From NCBI RefSeq assembly GCF_028858725.1, contig NC_084768.1:5878164-5942163 (forward strand): a stretch of 64,000 nucleotides of DNA, written 5' to 3'. The notes beneath the pieces were generated by a model. That model was not told where the DNA came from. It saw only the letters and a list, made by a program, of their open reading frames with translations, and made no database searches. This stretch comes from Colius striatus. Its lineage: Eukaryota > Chordata > Aves > Coliiformes > Coliidae. Made by a program: the position numbers and the translations under genes. This document shows, piece by piece, positions 13,501 to 26,369 of this stretch (positions are counted from its first letter, which is position 1; every line of letters starts with the position of its first letter).

Positions 13501-16500
13501 GCAAACTTGTTACAAACAGAGGATTGAGACTACTATTTCAGAGTGAGAAAAGATTAAGTAGAACAGATCACTGAATATAAAACATTTGTGTAATTCAAAT
13601 GCAGTATGCAAATATCTTTACTTTGCCAAGGAACATGCTATTGCAGAAAAGAGGTTTTTCTGTCCACTCTGTGTCTTATACAGAGGTCCTAGGTCCCCCT
13701 TTCAATTGGCTCCTATAAATGCACGATGCAAGCTAGAAACATTAATAAAAATGGAACAAATAGGGCAAAACATTTCCATAGGTGGAAAATATGCTCAGCT
13801 ACAGGCAGCTAATTATCCCATTCACATCGCCTTTACTGTTTTTAACTATTCAAGACAAAAAAGACTTTGGAACTGTAATGCTAGTACAGATGCAACTAAG
13901 CCCCACCCTAAGTGATCAAAAAAAACCATTAAAACACAAAACTCAGTTTTACAAAAAGCAGTGTAAAGAATTGGCCTTGAAGAGTGGCCCTCAGATAACA
14001 CTTCAAGTCCTAAACTGGATTTGCTGGGTCATAGACTACTGACTTGCTTTCCTGAAGCATCTGGAAAAATGGGTCCCAGGGTCAAACATCAGAGCTCCCA
14101 CTAAGTACCTTAAGAAACTGTCTCTGCTCCTCTCACATCATTACTGTATTGGTTTTGGCAGCAGTATCAACCCAAGATAAGTGTGGGAGTGGCTGCACAT
14201 TCCCTTCACTACTTCCTTTTGAACAAAAATAAGCTTTGCTAGCAATGGTTATGTTAGATACTCCTTTATTTCACTTTCATCAAACAGATGAGTTCACCTC
14301 CTCAGCTTCCTCCTCTGAAGTATGTACAAAACACACCGCTTACAGGACAAAATCTTTGTGGAACCCATCTCCAGACTGATAGCCAAGGGCATCTTTCTGA
14401 ACCGATGATTTTTCTCTCCATTGCCCCATTTCATTTCACAAATCATTCTTCCAGTACTCAATTACTCTTTCCAATACAGTCTAACAGGCTAACATACAGG
14501 CTCTAGTGGAAATACACACTCCAAACTTGGCTGACTCGGGTTGCTCACCATCTGAAAAGCTCATTTAGTGAAACGCAGAACTGTTATTCAGAACGGAAAA
14601 CCTCAGACCAAGGTTACTTCTCCTCACAACTGCCAAACGCAGAGAGCATGCGCCATACATGCAGGAGTAAACTCAGGGCAGCATCAGAAATTAAAACATC
14701 ATTGCAAACAGTTTTTCACAATTCCACATCACATATTATGTATGGTTACTCTCTGCTTAAAACAAAGGAAAATGCTTTTAGTCAACAAGGCCTGAACTTG
14801 CAATTAGATATTTATAGAGAAATAGTATCAGTTATTTTAATGTTGCACCCCACCTGCAATAACTCATCGTAGACAGGTATTTTATTCTCTTTTTGCATGT
14901 TGTATCATCCATTATATTAAGAAAATATGGCTTCAAATTGAAGAGGTTTAATCAAAACAAGAAACTGAATGAAATTCAAACCACAAGTGATGTTGTCTTC
15001 CATATCCTGTCTTGAAGCAGTTCCAAGACAGTGCGTTACTAAGTCTTTCACTGAGGAGCTCTAACATTGCATCAAGTTCTATGTATTATGAACTAATATT
15101 TTCATCTTTACATAAATATGGTATTAAAGTTTATTTGCACTTTGAAGTACCAAAAAACCTATTGTTTCTACACAGAACGTTTCGCTTTTACAGTTAAGGA
15201 ATCTGCTGCCACCTAGTGAGCACATAGATTATACTTTCAACTAAAAGCCTTTTACAATGCTTTTTAACTAAAAACATAGAATTACGATTGATTTCTGTGA
15301 ACTCTTTATTATAACCAGAGTAATGAGGAGCTGAGGTAAACTACAGTGACAAACCAAGAGAGCAGACTAGCAGCTGAGGAGGCTCCTGGAGACCTGAACC
15401 TGCACGTAGCCACGCTGAACCGAGGTTTCTATTTTCCAGGACAGCTGGCAGCCTCTTCTCCTACGGAAGATGCTCCAGTCCGCAAATCACTTTTGCAACC
15501 TTCTGCTCGACTTGTTCCAGCAAGTCTCTCTCTTTCTGGTATTGAGAAGCCCAAAGTCAGACACAGTACTCCAGATATCTGCTCCTCCATATTTTATTTA
15601 TTAGCTTACATAGTGCCTCATGCAGTAGTACTCAACCTTACAGCCACCAAAATATAAACTTTGCTGCTTTTTTTTTCCTCCAGTTTTCAGGTTTAGAATT
15701 TCTATTGAAGCCCAAATACATTAAATGTTTCTAAAGAATAAACTCATGGGGGGGGGGGGAAAACCCAAAATGCAAACACAAAATAACACACCACAGCTTT
15801 ACAAAGGCACAGCTTTTTCTCAAAAATGCCCAGCCTTTCGTAGGATAGTAATGTTCTTTGCAAAATGTTATCTTGCTTTCAATAAATCATCAATGCCACA
15901 AACGTATCATCACCAACTGCAACACCAGCCTATTCACAAGGCTCAGCTGAAATAATAAACAGAACCAGAACAGGCCTTGAGATGTTAAACAAAACAGAAG
16001 AAAAATCCACAGAAGACTGATTACTTTCTAGACACGAACAGCACCGTACCAGTACCTAAAGACAAGTCTCCTGCATATCAAAATGATGACAAATTTTAAA
16101 AAGACTTCAGGGCTTCCTAAGCCACCAACATGTAATAATCTTGGAGGAAGCAAAAAAAAAGTCAAAATATTAAACATATCTGGTGGACAAGGCTGGTCAG
16201 TTGAAGTTACACCTCTGCAGTACTTGTAGCCTTTAAAAGACAAACACCAAGCTCAAGTACTCGTGAAGAATGCTCCAAACTACAGAATCTCAATGAAAAA
16301 TGTTGTGCCTGATCTACACTTCATCACAAAAATAAGAGGCTTTGATATCTTCTTCTCTCAGAGGAGTTCAGATCACTTCTAGCCCTTATTTGCCATAAAT
16401 TACTTTGCCAATCTGAAAAAAGCATTCCCTAAATCAGATAATTAAAAATGTTACTGTTATTCCACTAGGTATTTCAACTAAAGAATGCATTCCTCAGAGT

Positions 16501-19500
16501 GTCTTTTAAACACCTTTGGTTCCTGGCCCAGAATCCACTAACTAGAAAATTTCCTCCACCCTCTAGAAACTATGATGCTAACAGCCTGACAAAAGGCTCA
16601 AACTTTGGACATCTACAGACTGAATTACTGCTGAAACAGCTAGAACCATCATCTTTGTCTTTAAAGCTGAAATGGGTTAGGCTGAAAACACAAAGTATCT
16701 GAAATGCTGACTGAAGAAAGTTAGTGAATTACTTTCTTCATATTATATATTCTTAGCACAAATCAAGCATCCGTGAATGCTCACACAGAAGTCAACTACT
16801 CTGAATTTATTTAACATATCAGCGTTCTTTATAATTAGCTTTCCTGTGGATGCAGTTTTATTTGTAAGGACTAACTTCTGTCAGACACACTTCAGTGCTC
16901 TGGACACCAAGTGTGGAAGCAGTAACCAGATATAAGGTGTTAACACATCCCTATCTTATTTAGAGTATAAATCCAAATACTAAAAGCTTTTTCAGCATTT
17001 GGAGGTACAATGATACTGGAATAGAGCTTTCCTTTGTTTTTCAGAAAACAAGCTCTATATATACACACAATCAATACCACCTAATGACAGACATCTTGAG
17101 CAATAGCCCGGCCAGCAGGGAGACAATCATCAAATCCCTTCCTACTTGTTTGTTATATGGTAGTGGAAAAAAATAAACATCTGCAGTACAGTTAAACCTT
17201 ACTTATTCTTCACAAATCATACCTGAACTTAAGATGCAGTATTCAGATTTCAAAATCTTCAGAAGCATTAGCCAACTAAACATTTGGACAGAATTTTCTA
17301 ACAGTCTTACTGTTGACCACAAGCTACTGAATGTTTTTTTCCCTTCAAAATTCTTTAACTTGACACTCAAGTATACACAGCACATGGAATAAACATCTCA
17401 ATATTGTTCATAATCTGATTGAAAACATTACACATGCAAAGATGCCCATAAGCTGAGGCTATCAAAAAAGACCTGCCTACTGAAACAGAGCTAACCAGTT
17501 AAGAGAAAATCACTTACTCAATAGTGAAAACAAACTCCTCACTGCTCCAACTCCTGCACACTTAATGAAACTACATAGAAGTTCAAGGAAATCCTTAGCT
17601 CAGAATGGTATTCCCATCTAGCTAAGATGCTACACAGCTGTACATGCCACTAGACTTATCCTCCCCTGAAATTCAGCTCACCACCTCGGCTACATCAAGA
17701 AAATTCATTGCTTGGTATTCCACTTTGATTCTGCTTTCTTCAGCCCCTTCTGGCACATCAGCTGACTTCCAGCTTTTTTACTGCCTAAAAGGTAGCAAGC
17801 AAAATATTTACCTGTCAGGAAAGAGAATTTACTAGCCTTGGGTTCTTGAACAAAATGCTTCTCCCCGCATCAAGTCTGTCTGAAGAATGAAATACAGTCA
17901 ACATGTTAGAGGAACACAGAACTACTTCTCCAAACCCTAAGAACTCCACTCCTGAAGTCTCCAGCCAGCACATGAACACCTACCATACCATGTATCCTAG
18001 AATGCCTTGGAAAAAAGGCTGTAAAATAAACCACGAGACTTATGACAGCAGATAAACTTGGCCTGTAGAGTTTCAGATACATGTCAATCCAGATTAAGAT
18101 CAAAATTCCATGGATATCTGCAATTAGGTCTCCATCAGCCTTTCATGCAAAAGGCAATTAGCAGGAAGAAGTTAACAAGTTGGAAATGGTTTCCTTTAAA
18201 AGATGGAACACAAGTTAACCCAGAGAAGGCAACAGTAAAAAAAGCAGATCAGTCTTTAGTAGACTGAAGCTGTATTTTGAAGCAATAATAAAACAGCTGC
18301 CAATTTCAGTTGCACTGATATTGCAAGATCTAATTGTTTTATTATTGCAGAGCAAAACAATGTCATTTATTTAGAACAAGTAAAAACGTTGTGAAAAGAA
18401 AAAGCAGCATACTGGACTTAACTTCAATTTTGAATCTTAGAGTCATAAAGAACAAAACAGCTCTGATTAAAAAATCCTTTTAAAAAGCAGTGCTTCCGAT
18501 ATGCAGCTCTGCCCAAGACAAGGAATTCAACTGTTAAAGAGATTAGCTCCTTCTCTAGCCTCTTGCTCTCCCAAACTTCTCCATTGCTTCAGTCTTTCAG
18601 CTACTGACCTGACAGATGCAACTTCAGTCAAAACACTAATAATATAGATTTCATCTCTTATTCCCAGAAGACTAATTACAAAATCCCCAAATTATCTATT
18701 CACCAGCTATTTTATCCTATGACAGTTTAGAATTGAATAAACTCTCAGTCTTCCAACAAATGTGAAACTTTAGGATTTTGCCAGAGCAAGCAAGAAAAAC
18801 ATCAAGTGGAAATAAACTTAGTTTAGTCAAATACTCTCAACTCTGACTTCAGACAAACTGTACTAAAACAAGTAAGATCAGTGCAGTCACATCACTATGT
18901 ACTTTACAACAGTACAATAAATGCACAAATTCAGCATTCACCATTCTGCCCACATATACCAGCAGTGCTCGGCAGACACCTAAAATCACAACATTTTTTA
19001 ATAAACCTATAATGTCTCTTTGGCTACAGAATACAGAAAGTCTTTTGGGGTTTCTCATTGTTGTAATTGATTTCCTTCAGTGATAAATACCTTACTAACC
19101 TTCAGCTCACCTCAAAAGATATTCTCAGTGGGTCCTGTTCACATCACCTACACATCATGACCTACGTAAGCCTTGAAACACAAATCCATGACTTCCCTGT
19201 ATAAGAACATGAAATGAAATCACTGCTCTCGTAAGTGGAACACTATCATGGACTCTGCAACAAATACATAAAAGTTTTCTCATTTGGCAACAAAATTTTG
19301 CCTTTGCTCCTTTGAAACATCCCTATTTCACACACATCTCCAACAAACTGGTATCAGGAACTGCATCTGGTTTTCTCCTCCTCTAAATTTCTTACCAGAC
19401 CAGAAGACAAAATGTTGAACATTCACACTTCTGTTTGGTCATGCACTCTTCTATCATGATTCTTCATCTGACTTAATTGGTTTTTCAAACTAGCTGTTAG

Positions 19501-22500
19501 ATGCCCTAGCTAATGAATTGGACATACAGAACAAGACTGAATAAGGAAAGCAAAAAAGAACAAGAACAATCAGCACAAAGACAGCAAATGTTAAAGCCTT
19601 TAATGACCAATCCATAGAAAGGCTTCCTTAAGAAAACTTGCATGCTTAAAGAAAAAACACTTTTACCCCAGCAGTAAGCAAAGCTGTGAAGAGCACTAAC
19701 ACCATTTTAAAAATCCAACTTGGCAAAAGTTTGCATTGATATTCTAATTTGCTCATAAAAAAATGCAGACAAATAAATCTCCAACGTTATTGACTCACAA
19801 GAGATCAGAGAGGAAATCTGTAAAGCAAGAATACTACATAACAGAGGTATATGAAGTGAGATTTCCTATAAACTCCAACCTCTTAAAAATAAAACATATC
19901 AAGTAAAACCATTCCCTTTTCTTCTAAAGCCAGATTTATCTTAAAAGTTACGAACTGATCAACATGGGCTTTTTTAAACTTGGGTTCAACTTTCTTGGCA
20001 GCCATGCAAAGAGCTGAATGTGGACCAAAAAACTGTTAAGAATTTAAAGCATAATACCATATTTTTAAATGAAATATCACTGTGGACATTTGAATTTTTA
20101 ATAAGCAAATTAGTTACCTTTATCAGAAGTTATGTAATTTAAACCAGCCCTTTTTTTAACAAAGAAACTAACAATCTCCCTAACCATTTAAATGGTTTCA
20201 TAAGTTTGAAGGAAACTAGTAATCAGGTTGAAATATTTTAATGTTTACTTCAATAAACTATGTGGAAATTTGCTTTTTGCATTAAGAGAGACATATTTTG
20301 CCCATCTGGATAAATTAGTGGTACTTTTAGCCTTATGCTAACAGCTGTATGAAAATGTTTAATTTAGTGCAAGACAAAGGCCAAAAGAAAACCACCACAG
20401 TCTAGGAAATATCAACATAAAGCCATGTGAAACTTTTAGCACCAGTGAATGAATCGCCTAAACATGCAATCTCAAAGCAGAGCATTTTCTTTTGGGCGTG
20501 TCATGTCCAAAAAAGCCTTAGTAGAATTAAATGAAGTTTAAAGTACGATCATAACATGAGCATGAAAAGTTTCCCATGCAAAATGAATAAGGATGGCAAG
20601 ATGCACTAAAAGATGCTAACCCTACAAAAGATACCTATGAATTAATATGCAGCATGTTCTATGACAGCATGATTCTCTTTCTATCTCTCATTCCAGCAAA
20701 GACAATATCTAAAAAGTCTTTCCCTTGAAATATTCCATTCTACTCAGAAATACAGTTTAGCCTGTGGAAGTTGATACACAGGAACCAAGTAAGAGAGCTC
20801 AGCAAAATTCCAGATGAAAACAAAATGGATGTTTAGAAGTAATTAACAAAGGCAGGTGCTTGCAAGGAGAGAAAGATAAATCCTTCACAGTACAAGATAA
20901 CCTCTAACTAATGGAAAACTGAGATTTTGATTGTTTATAAATGAATTGTTTAAATATTTATTAAAACGTGAAAACAGTATTTCAATTTACTTATTGGTAG
21001 AATACTGGACTAGATGGTACAATATTCTAATAAAAATACTACAACATCTTTTAAGTTTTCAATCTTCAAAGAGTTTGATTCGTTTCATAATACAAGAAGT
21101 TACCATAAGACAGACTATTCAAAACACTAAGCTTTTAGGCAACAGAGTATCATAAAAGAAAGCAATTAGGCATCGAGAAGAATCCATTTAATATTCAAAT
21201 TGTCATACACTATTTTCACAGGAAAAAAAAAGTTACAAGCACAAGTTACATGACAATTGATAAAAACATGAATAGCTACTTACCAACTACTAGCCCACAC
21301 TCAGAACAAATCATATCACCAGCTCTGTAATCCTCTACTAAAATGGAATCTGGATGATTTGGACAAGTCACTCTCGGAAGTACATCCAAACTAAGAAAAA
21401 AAAATCCATGGTATTAATTACTTTTAATCAAGTAGGTTGCACATCCACAATCATAAGAGTTTCTTGATGCAAGAAGCACTTTAATAATACGAATTTACAG
21501 TGATTTCAATGATAGAACATGAACCCAAGTGTATGAATACCATCTTTTATTTAAACTCTGTAACACTGCATTTGACAATCAAGGCTTCTGGTCATCCTAA
21601 ATTCCATCCACAAAACCACATCAAGTTAAAACATCAAAAATCTACATAGCAGACTTGATTAAGTGTGGTCTACCTCAACATTTATCACTAAGTGAAGTTC
21701 CCTAAGAAGTGAATGGTGATTGCTTCATTCCAAAGGAGCATTCCCACTCATTCTAATCAGATCAATATTACTTACCAGATCCCTAACTCGGATAGCAGTG
21801 CATACACAACATGTATTTCAGGAAAATAGCTCAATCTACCACTGTTCAGCTTTCAAATATTCGAAGAAAAGGTCCTGTTTTAAATTAAGCAACCCATTGT
21901 GAGATCTTAACAAAAGACAACCAATCAGATCACAAAGGAGGATTATGTGACAACTGCTTCTGATAATTTAAAAGTGGTATTAAAAAAACCCTATGAAGTA
22001 TTATCACTATTTAACACAACAGCTTCAGTTACTCACTAGAGTAATAACCAATTGCTTCTAACCAAACATTTTCAAGCATCTCATTCAAGCTACCAGCGCC
22101 TAGGCAGTAACTATTAAAACCAATAATTTCAAAATAGAAATTATATATAAACACTGACATTTCGCTTGAGCTAAAAAGCAGAGTATATGGAAGTCAATCA
22201 CAAAAAATTTGTCTGAGTATCCACCAACTCCAATCTGATCATGCCAAAAAATACCCCCTAATCATTGCAGTCATAGAAAATATTAAAAGTTAAATTATCC
22301 CGATTTTAGTCCGTTTCTACTTGTCCATTAACTTCAACCTCACTGGTGCAGTCCACTTTAATTTACTTGTTTTTAAATTTCTGATGAGTCAGAAGTACAA
22401 AAAAAAAACTAAAACGTTTTAATCCAGCCACAGTTCAGAAAAACAGCCAAGACCTGAAACCACAACTGAAAATCGTCACTATTAATAATAAAGTCTCCAG

Positions 22501-23884
22501 GAAAAAAAAATCACTCACAAGATCTTCAGATCCAAACTATATTCAAAATACTACATAAAAGTTCTTTAAACTACTTCCCTTCTCACTGTTCCTAGCCAGT
22601 AGTTTCATATGACAAGACAAAGTTGTTGACAAAGCATGAATCACCTGACACTTGGCATTACACAAAAGGCTAGCGACACACTAAGCAAAAGGAAAAAAGT
22701 AAAATCCAGAAGCCTGAAAAAAATACTGTGTTCTGCTTCAGAATTTACCTTCACAAAACGCTGTAAGAACTAGTCTTCCTATTCCAAGTTTAACTCGTTT
22801 ATCCAGACACATGTACTGTACCTCCTTGTAACATATAGGCTCAATACGCTAAGCTAACTCTAAGGAAGGAAAACGCACAGCACGTGTGTAAGCTCAGCAA
22901 ATAGCTCCCGAGTTGGAGTCATACTACGAGGAAGCACTCCCTGGATCCTAGGACAGGTTCCACAGGAGTAATAGAGTCAGTTCACAGTCCACTCTGCAGG
23001 CCTTCCTTCATTCCTGACTTGAAACAAACCTTCGATGAATCTCCAGGGGAAAAGTCTAATTGACAGCCCAAGACCAGTTTGGGCACTGACTAGTGCCGGT
23101 ACGGATTTAGGGTGGGAGCACAAGAACTACTGCCAGGGCCCGATAATCAAGGCAGGGAGCAGCCACCTCGGCTGGGAGGCGGTGAGGGGGTCGAGCGGCG
23201 GCCGCAGGCTGCCCGCCGCCGGGCCGAGGGCAGCGGGGTCTGGGCGCCCAGGCGGGGCCCGCCCGGGGGATATGGCAGCAGACGCTCCGTGCCCCGCCGC
23301 CGGGGCCGCGCTCCGCGGCACGAAGGGAAGGCACTGCCGAGGGATGGGCTTGGCCCTGCGGGGAGAAGGGCTAAAGCACAAGCGCCGGTAGGACCGAGCT
23401 CACGCTAACGAGGGGCTCCATAATCAAGTTCCAAGTCGCTACCAAATCGCCTACGTCCTCGCGGTGCGCTACCGACTAATAACGCCAGGAAGAACCGCAG
23501 CGGCTAGTCGGGCCCAGCCCGGCAGTCCCGACCTCCGGCCGGGGGCGGCCCCTCAGAGGCCGCTCGGCCCACACGGAAAAGCCCCAGGAGGCCCGGCCGC
23601 TCTCGGCCTCTCCTGGCCTCTGCCACTCCGGGAGCCGCACACGGGCCGGCCCCGAGAACACGGGAGTCGCGCCGACACGGAGAAACCGGAGCCGGGAGAG
23701 GGCAGCGATGGCCGTTGGTTCCTCCCCAGCTGGCAGTCCAGGCAACGCGGCCATTTTATCTCCTGTGCCGCGGACAGGGAGAGATGGCGGAGCCCCTCTC
23801 TCCCGCCTCCTCCCTCGCGGCCCTCCTCCTCACGGGCCGCTCCAAGCACCCAGGCCGCCTCCCGTACCGGCTCGTAGACGCCAT
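1394..23884 (-). CDS. GTF2B: General transcription factor IIB (TFIIB), complete, 7 coding exons
   Basis: TFIIB is the nuclear factor that joins promoter-bound TBP/TFIID to RNA polymerase II and helps select the start site. Coding exons on the minus strand, in order, are 23868-23884, 21284-21390, 11346-11479, 5103-5249, 4837-4966, 4022-4303 and 1394-1527. Every border is GT-AG and phases are continuous. The sum is 951 nt, giving 316 residues plus stop, the usual vertebrate length. The N-terminal zinc ribbon shows Cys15, His18, Cys34 and Cys37. The B-reader/linker (exon 3) follows, then two cyclin-like core repeats (exons 4-7). The sequence is almost identical to mammalian TFIIB, with no internal stops. 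The start is the ATG at 23884-23882, inside a CpG island and 56 nt downstream of a TATA box. Identification is essentially certain; exon borders were placed by eye. Confidence 0.97.
1843..2165 (-). repeat. CR1 LINE fragment, 3' end
   Basis: Begins with the reverse complement of the CR1 3' terminus (ATAGAATCATAGAATGG, then GGTTGGAAGGGACC) and continues through the upstream 3' region. The element therefore lies on the minus strand and is 5'-truncated near 2165, as is typical of CR1. Located in GTF2B intron 6. Confidence 0.93.
3081..3735 (+). repeat. CR1 LINE fragment with internal deletion
   Basis: Plus-strand CR1 from the RT-downstream region (GTGCCCAGGTGGCCAAAAAGGCC) to a decayed 3' end. It is the same type as the minus-strand copy at 47521-48545. 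Comparing the two, this copy lacks about 13-15 bases near 3228, between CCCCTTG and TGAGGC. No intact protein remains. Confidence 0.9.
4022..4303 (-). CDS. GTF2B: GTF2B coding exon 6 (cyclin repeats)
   Basis: The largest coding exon (282 nt, residues 179-273). It contains the end of repeat one and most of repeat two, including [14 protein letters not shown] and [20 protein letters not shown]. The latter segment carries the helix-turn-helix that reads the BRE promoter element. Acceptor TTTAG, donor GTACAG. Confidence 0.97.
4837..4966 (-). CDS. GTF2B: GTF2B coding exon 5 (first cyclin repeat)
   Basis: Encodes residues 136-179 ([19 protein letters not shown] to PRTFK), part of the first cyclin-like repeat, which binds TBP and DNA flanking the TATA box. 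Ends with one base of the next codon before GTAAGT. Confidence 0.97.
5103..5249 (-). CDS. GTF2B: GTF2B coding exon 4
   Basis: Forty-nine whole codons (residues 87-135), from [16 protein letters not shown] to INLPRNIV. They link the reader/linker to the first cyclin fold. Acceptor TTTTCAG, donor GTAAGT. Confidence 0.97.
5250..11345 (-). other. GTF2B: GTF2B intron 3, no features recognised
   Basis: About 6.1 kb of intron without CR1 or LTR sequence that I can identify. The short open frames on both strands look like chance. Confidence 0.6.
11346..11479 (-). CDS. GTF2B: GTF2B coding exon 3 (B-reader/linker)
   Basis: Encodes residues 42-86, with the conserved run [18 protein letters not shown] near its start. 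This is the B-reader and linker that act in start-site selection and open-complex formation. It ends in IGK before a GTAACA donor. The acceptor is CTCAG. Confidence 0.97.
12083..12109. repeat. TA/CA dinucleotide microsatellite
   Basis: ATATATACACACACACACAC-type run in GTF2B intron 2. Confidence 0.85.
12338..12460 (+). repeat. Low-complexity AC-rich stretch
   Basis: The plus strand is almost only A and C; the transcribed GTF2B strand therefore carries G- and U-rich RNA with runs of eight and six G. No repeat unit is fixed. Confidence 0.7.
15206..15219 (-). promoter_or_regulatory. CTCF-like motif
   Basis: On the minus strand TCACTAGGTGGCAG matches 13 of 14 positions of CCASYAGRKGGCRS. In GTF2B intron 2; occupancy unknown. 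Confidence 0.33.
15748..15759 (+). repeat. Homopolymer G run (12 bases)
   Basis: Uninterrupted G12 in GTF2B intron 2; length in an assembly at such runs is unreliable. Confidence 0.8.
21284..21390 (-). CDS. GTF2B: GTF2B coding exon 2 (zinc ribbon)
   Basis: Encodes residues 6-42 (ends split), including all four zinc ligands: Cys15, His18, Cys34 and Cys37. This ribbon contacts the RNA polymerase II dock domain. The acceptor is TTAG, the donor GTAAGT. Two changes from human, Val9 and Ser35, do not touch the ligands. Confidence 0.96.
21391..23867 (-). other. GTF2B: GTF2B intron 1
   Basis: About 2.5 kb between the initiator exon and the zinc-ribbon exon. The part near exon 1 (from about 23150) belongs to the CpG island; the rest is AT-rich without recognised repeats. 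Confidence 0.65.
23868..23884 (-). CDS. GTF2B: GTF2B coding exon 1 (start codon)
   Basis: Seventeen coding bases encode residues 1-5 (MASTS) and two bases of the Arg6 codon, followed by a GTACGG donor. The N-terminus equals the known TFIIB start. The exon lies in a CpG island. Confidence 0.93.
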
Positions 23885-23939
23885 GTCGCCTCGCCGCTGC
23901 CGCCGCGCCGGGAGCAGCGAGGCGGCTCCGCAGCGCCGC

Positions 23940-23945
23940 TTTATA
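23940..23945 (-). promoter_or_regulatory. GTF2B: TATA box of GTF2B
   Basis: TATAAA on the minus strand, embedded in CpG-island sequence, with its downstream edge 56 nt before the ATG. At the usual TATA-to-start distance, transcription would begin near 23911-23915, leaving a 5' UTR of about 30 nt. The start site itself is inferred. Confidence 0.55.
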
Positions 23946-24751
23946 GCGCGGCAGCAGCGGGCAGGGCCCGCCCAGCGCGCGCTACCGGCCGCGCGAGGGG
24001 ACAACCCGAGGCGCTGCGCGAGGCGTGTGGCGGCGGCGCTGCGCTGCCGAGGAAGCGCCAGGCCCCTGCCGCCTCGCGGGCTGCCACCGCGGGAATGGCG
24101 GGGCCGTCGTGAGCAGGGAGGCCCCGGGGACCCCGTCACCGAGGGCGGCTTAGAGACTTGTTCTACAAGGCGGTTTTGCGCTACTAAATTAAATGATGCC
24201 GGGTACCGTGCGGCAGTGGGCTCAACCCCCCAGTCACTGACAGCGCCCGCTCTGCGGGAGGATGAGCTGCAGCCTTCCCCCACGGGGAAGCCGCGGCCCA
24301 GCGCCCAGCCCGGGGAGGGGGAGCAGAGCCACCGGCTGCAGCCCACGTACCTACCGGCGGGACCTGCCCCTGCCTGCTTGCCCTGCGCCACCGCACAGCT
24401 GCAGGTGTGCCTCCAGGTCAGCTGTCCTCAGCAAAATCCAGCAGTTCCCTGAAATACCACTGAAACCGAGTCTGAGCCAAACCGACGGCGTTTGCACAGA
24501 AATCTCTGGGATAGGGCTCATCCCGGCTCTGGAACAGAAACTAAGCAGAGATCAATTCCCAGAATGAGGAAGAGAAGTTTAGTTCCCCCTTAGCGGCATC
24601 ATCTGCTAGAGCTGTTGCAGACTGCCACACGCCGACTCGAGCACGAGAGGAATATGTGCCTTCTGTAGGACCCACATGTGTTGGCAGAATTCCCTGGCTG
24701 CGACTCAGGGAAGTCCTTGGCCAACAGGCTCTGCACAGCCTGACTCAAGCA

Positions 24752-24765
24752 GACACACACACACA
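24752..24765. repeat. AC dinucleotide microsatellite (7 units)
   Basis: Uninterrupted AC repeat in the upstream flank of GTF2B. Confidence 0.8.
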
Positions 24766-26369
24766 TGTCCACTGGTTTGTGTGGGTTACACATTACCCCA
24801 CACACTGCTGCATGATGTGGTCTGGTCTCCTCCAGTCTCTCCCTCTTGCAGGCCACCTTGACCACAAATGTTAGGCCAGTGAGAAGGAAAAAAAACACCA
24901 TGGAGAAGGAAAACCCCAAAACTGTTGCAAAACCAAAGTCCTCCAGCACAAGACTCTAGTCCAGACTGTAATTCCCCAAGAGCCAGATTATCTATACACA
25001 AAATTAGTCTGTATATTGAGCAGCAAAAATAGGTTTCCAAGCCCAAGCTGTAAAACAGTGGAGAGAAACCCAACCAACCAACCAAAAAAAACCTCCAAAC
25101 CTACTCCTTTGGTCAGAGCCTCTCCTCACTGAGAGAGATAAATAAGACAGGAGGGTCTACAGAGTTTGGCAAGTGCTATTACTTCAGTGCTTTAAATTGA
25201 TCAGTACTGAAGTCCTTGAACAGTTGTAAATTTGCCATCCATAGCTCCACCATATAACGAGTATTATTCAATTTGCTATCTCAAAGGAAATTCAGCAGGG
25301 TTTAAAAATTCTCTTAATACTTGTTAATGTTGAGTCAAATTCATTATGACACAGCTTCTAAACACATTTCTGCTGACTGAAATGCTGCGTGCTGGTCAAA
25401 CATGGGCTACTTGGAACTTGCCAATGCATTCCTTAGATTTAAAACAATATGTGCCTTTTGGAATAAAAGGAAGCTGAACTACTAGAAGATAGAAAAGCTA
25501 AGATATAAATCTTCTCTCTTTCCATTTGCAATGACATTTTCCACAAATGCTCTCTTTTGCTGGCAATCACCTTTAACATCGGGTCTCTCCTGACCCTGTT
25601 CTCATTAACTAGAATTGAAAGAGTTGCATCTCCACCACAGAAAGACATTTTCAGATGTGTTGAAAAAAATATGACAGATCGTATCTCGGCATTTCTTTAG
25701 TCCCTGTCTGCAGCGTTTTTTCAAGCACTTTGTCCACAAGCAGCAAAAAACAAAAGTGGTTGATGTGGCTGATGGGAACACCACTATTAACTGCCTGTCA
25801 ACATCATCATCATTTCAGTAACTTACAGGAAGTTCACTTTGCTGTCCCCAGCTCTATCTATTCTTTCCCATCACTACAGTTACAACAATAATCCTATTTA
25901 AAAACTTACTTAATTGGTCATTCTGGAGTTTCTTACAATTTCACCTGAAGTAATAAAAGCATGTAATTCAACTGCAATTCTTACACTGCTAACATTACCA
26001 GCGTCATCTCAGCAATAATGCAATGGGATATTCAGATGCCTCTGCAAACACAATGGACAGCACGTTAATGAAAACAAGTCACTGTTTCTTGTACATCTAA
26101 AGGTCCTTTGTAAGGGTTTGTTGATTTAGCCAACGGTCATTTTGTTAAAAACGCAGATGTCAGTCAAATCCCTCAAAGGAGCAAATGAAGGAAGCAATAA
26201 ATAGCCAGAGTGGCTGAATTGTGCTTGGTACGTTCACTCATCTGTGCTGCATCTTACGTTTTCAGACGTCTGATGAAACAAAAAGATGAGCCCATTACAG
26301 CACCTGGGCAAAGGCGGAAAAAAGACATTTAAACTCCTCAAGACTAATGGAATGGGTTCTAGAACATGA

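Larger units (their letters stand above)
11480..21283 (-). other. GTF2B: GTF2B intron 2 (about 9.8 kb)
   Basis: A long AT-rich intron with no recognisable LINE or LTR copies. It holds an AC microsatellite (12083-12109), an almost G- and T-free AC-rich stretch (about 12338-12460), a 12-base G run (15748-15759) and a CTCF-like motif (15206-15219). Confidence 0.65.
23150..24420. promoter_or_regulatory. GTF2B: CpG island with GTF2B promoter
   Basis: Dense CpG dinucleotides and GC-rich sequence in an otherwise AT-rich locus, spanning the GTF2B first exon and both flanks. It is the usual promoter type of housekeeping genes. Edges are approximate. Confidence 0.9.

Noticed and set aside
23715-24452. 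245-codon open frame on the plus strand (and a 211-codon one on the minus strand at 23756-24391)
   Set aside because: Both lie in the CpG island, where stop codons are rare because of high GC. They have low-complexity Pro/Arg/Ala composition, no known domain, and the minus frame overlaps the real GTF2B start in the correct frame only by chance readthrough upstream.
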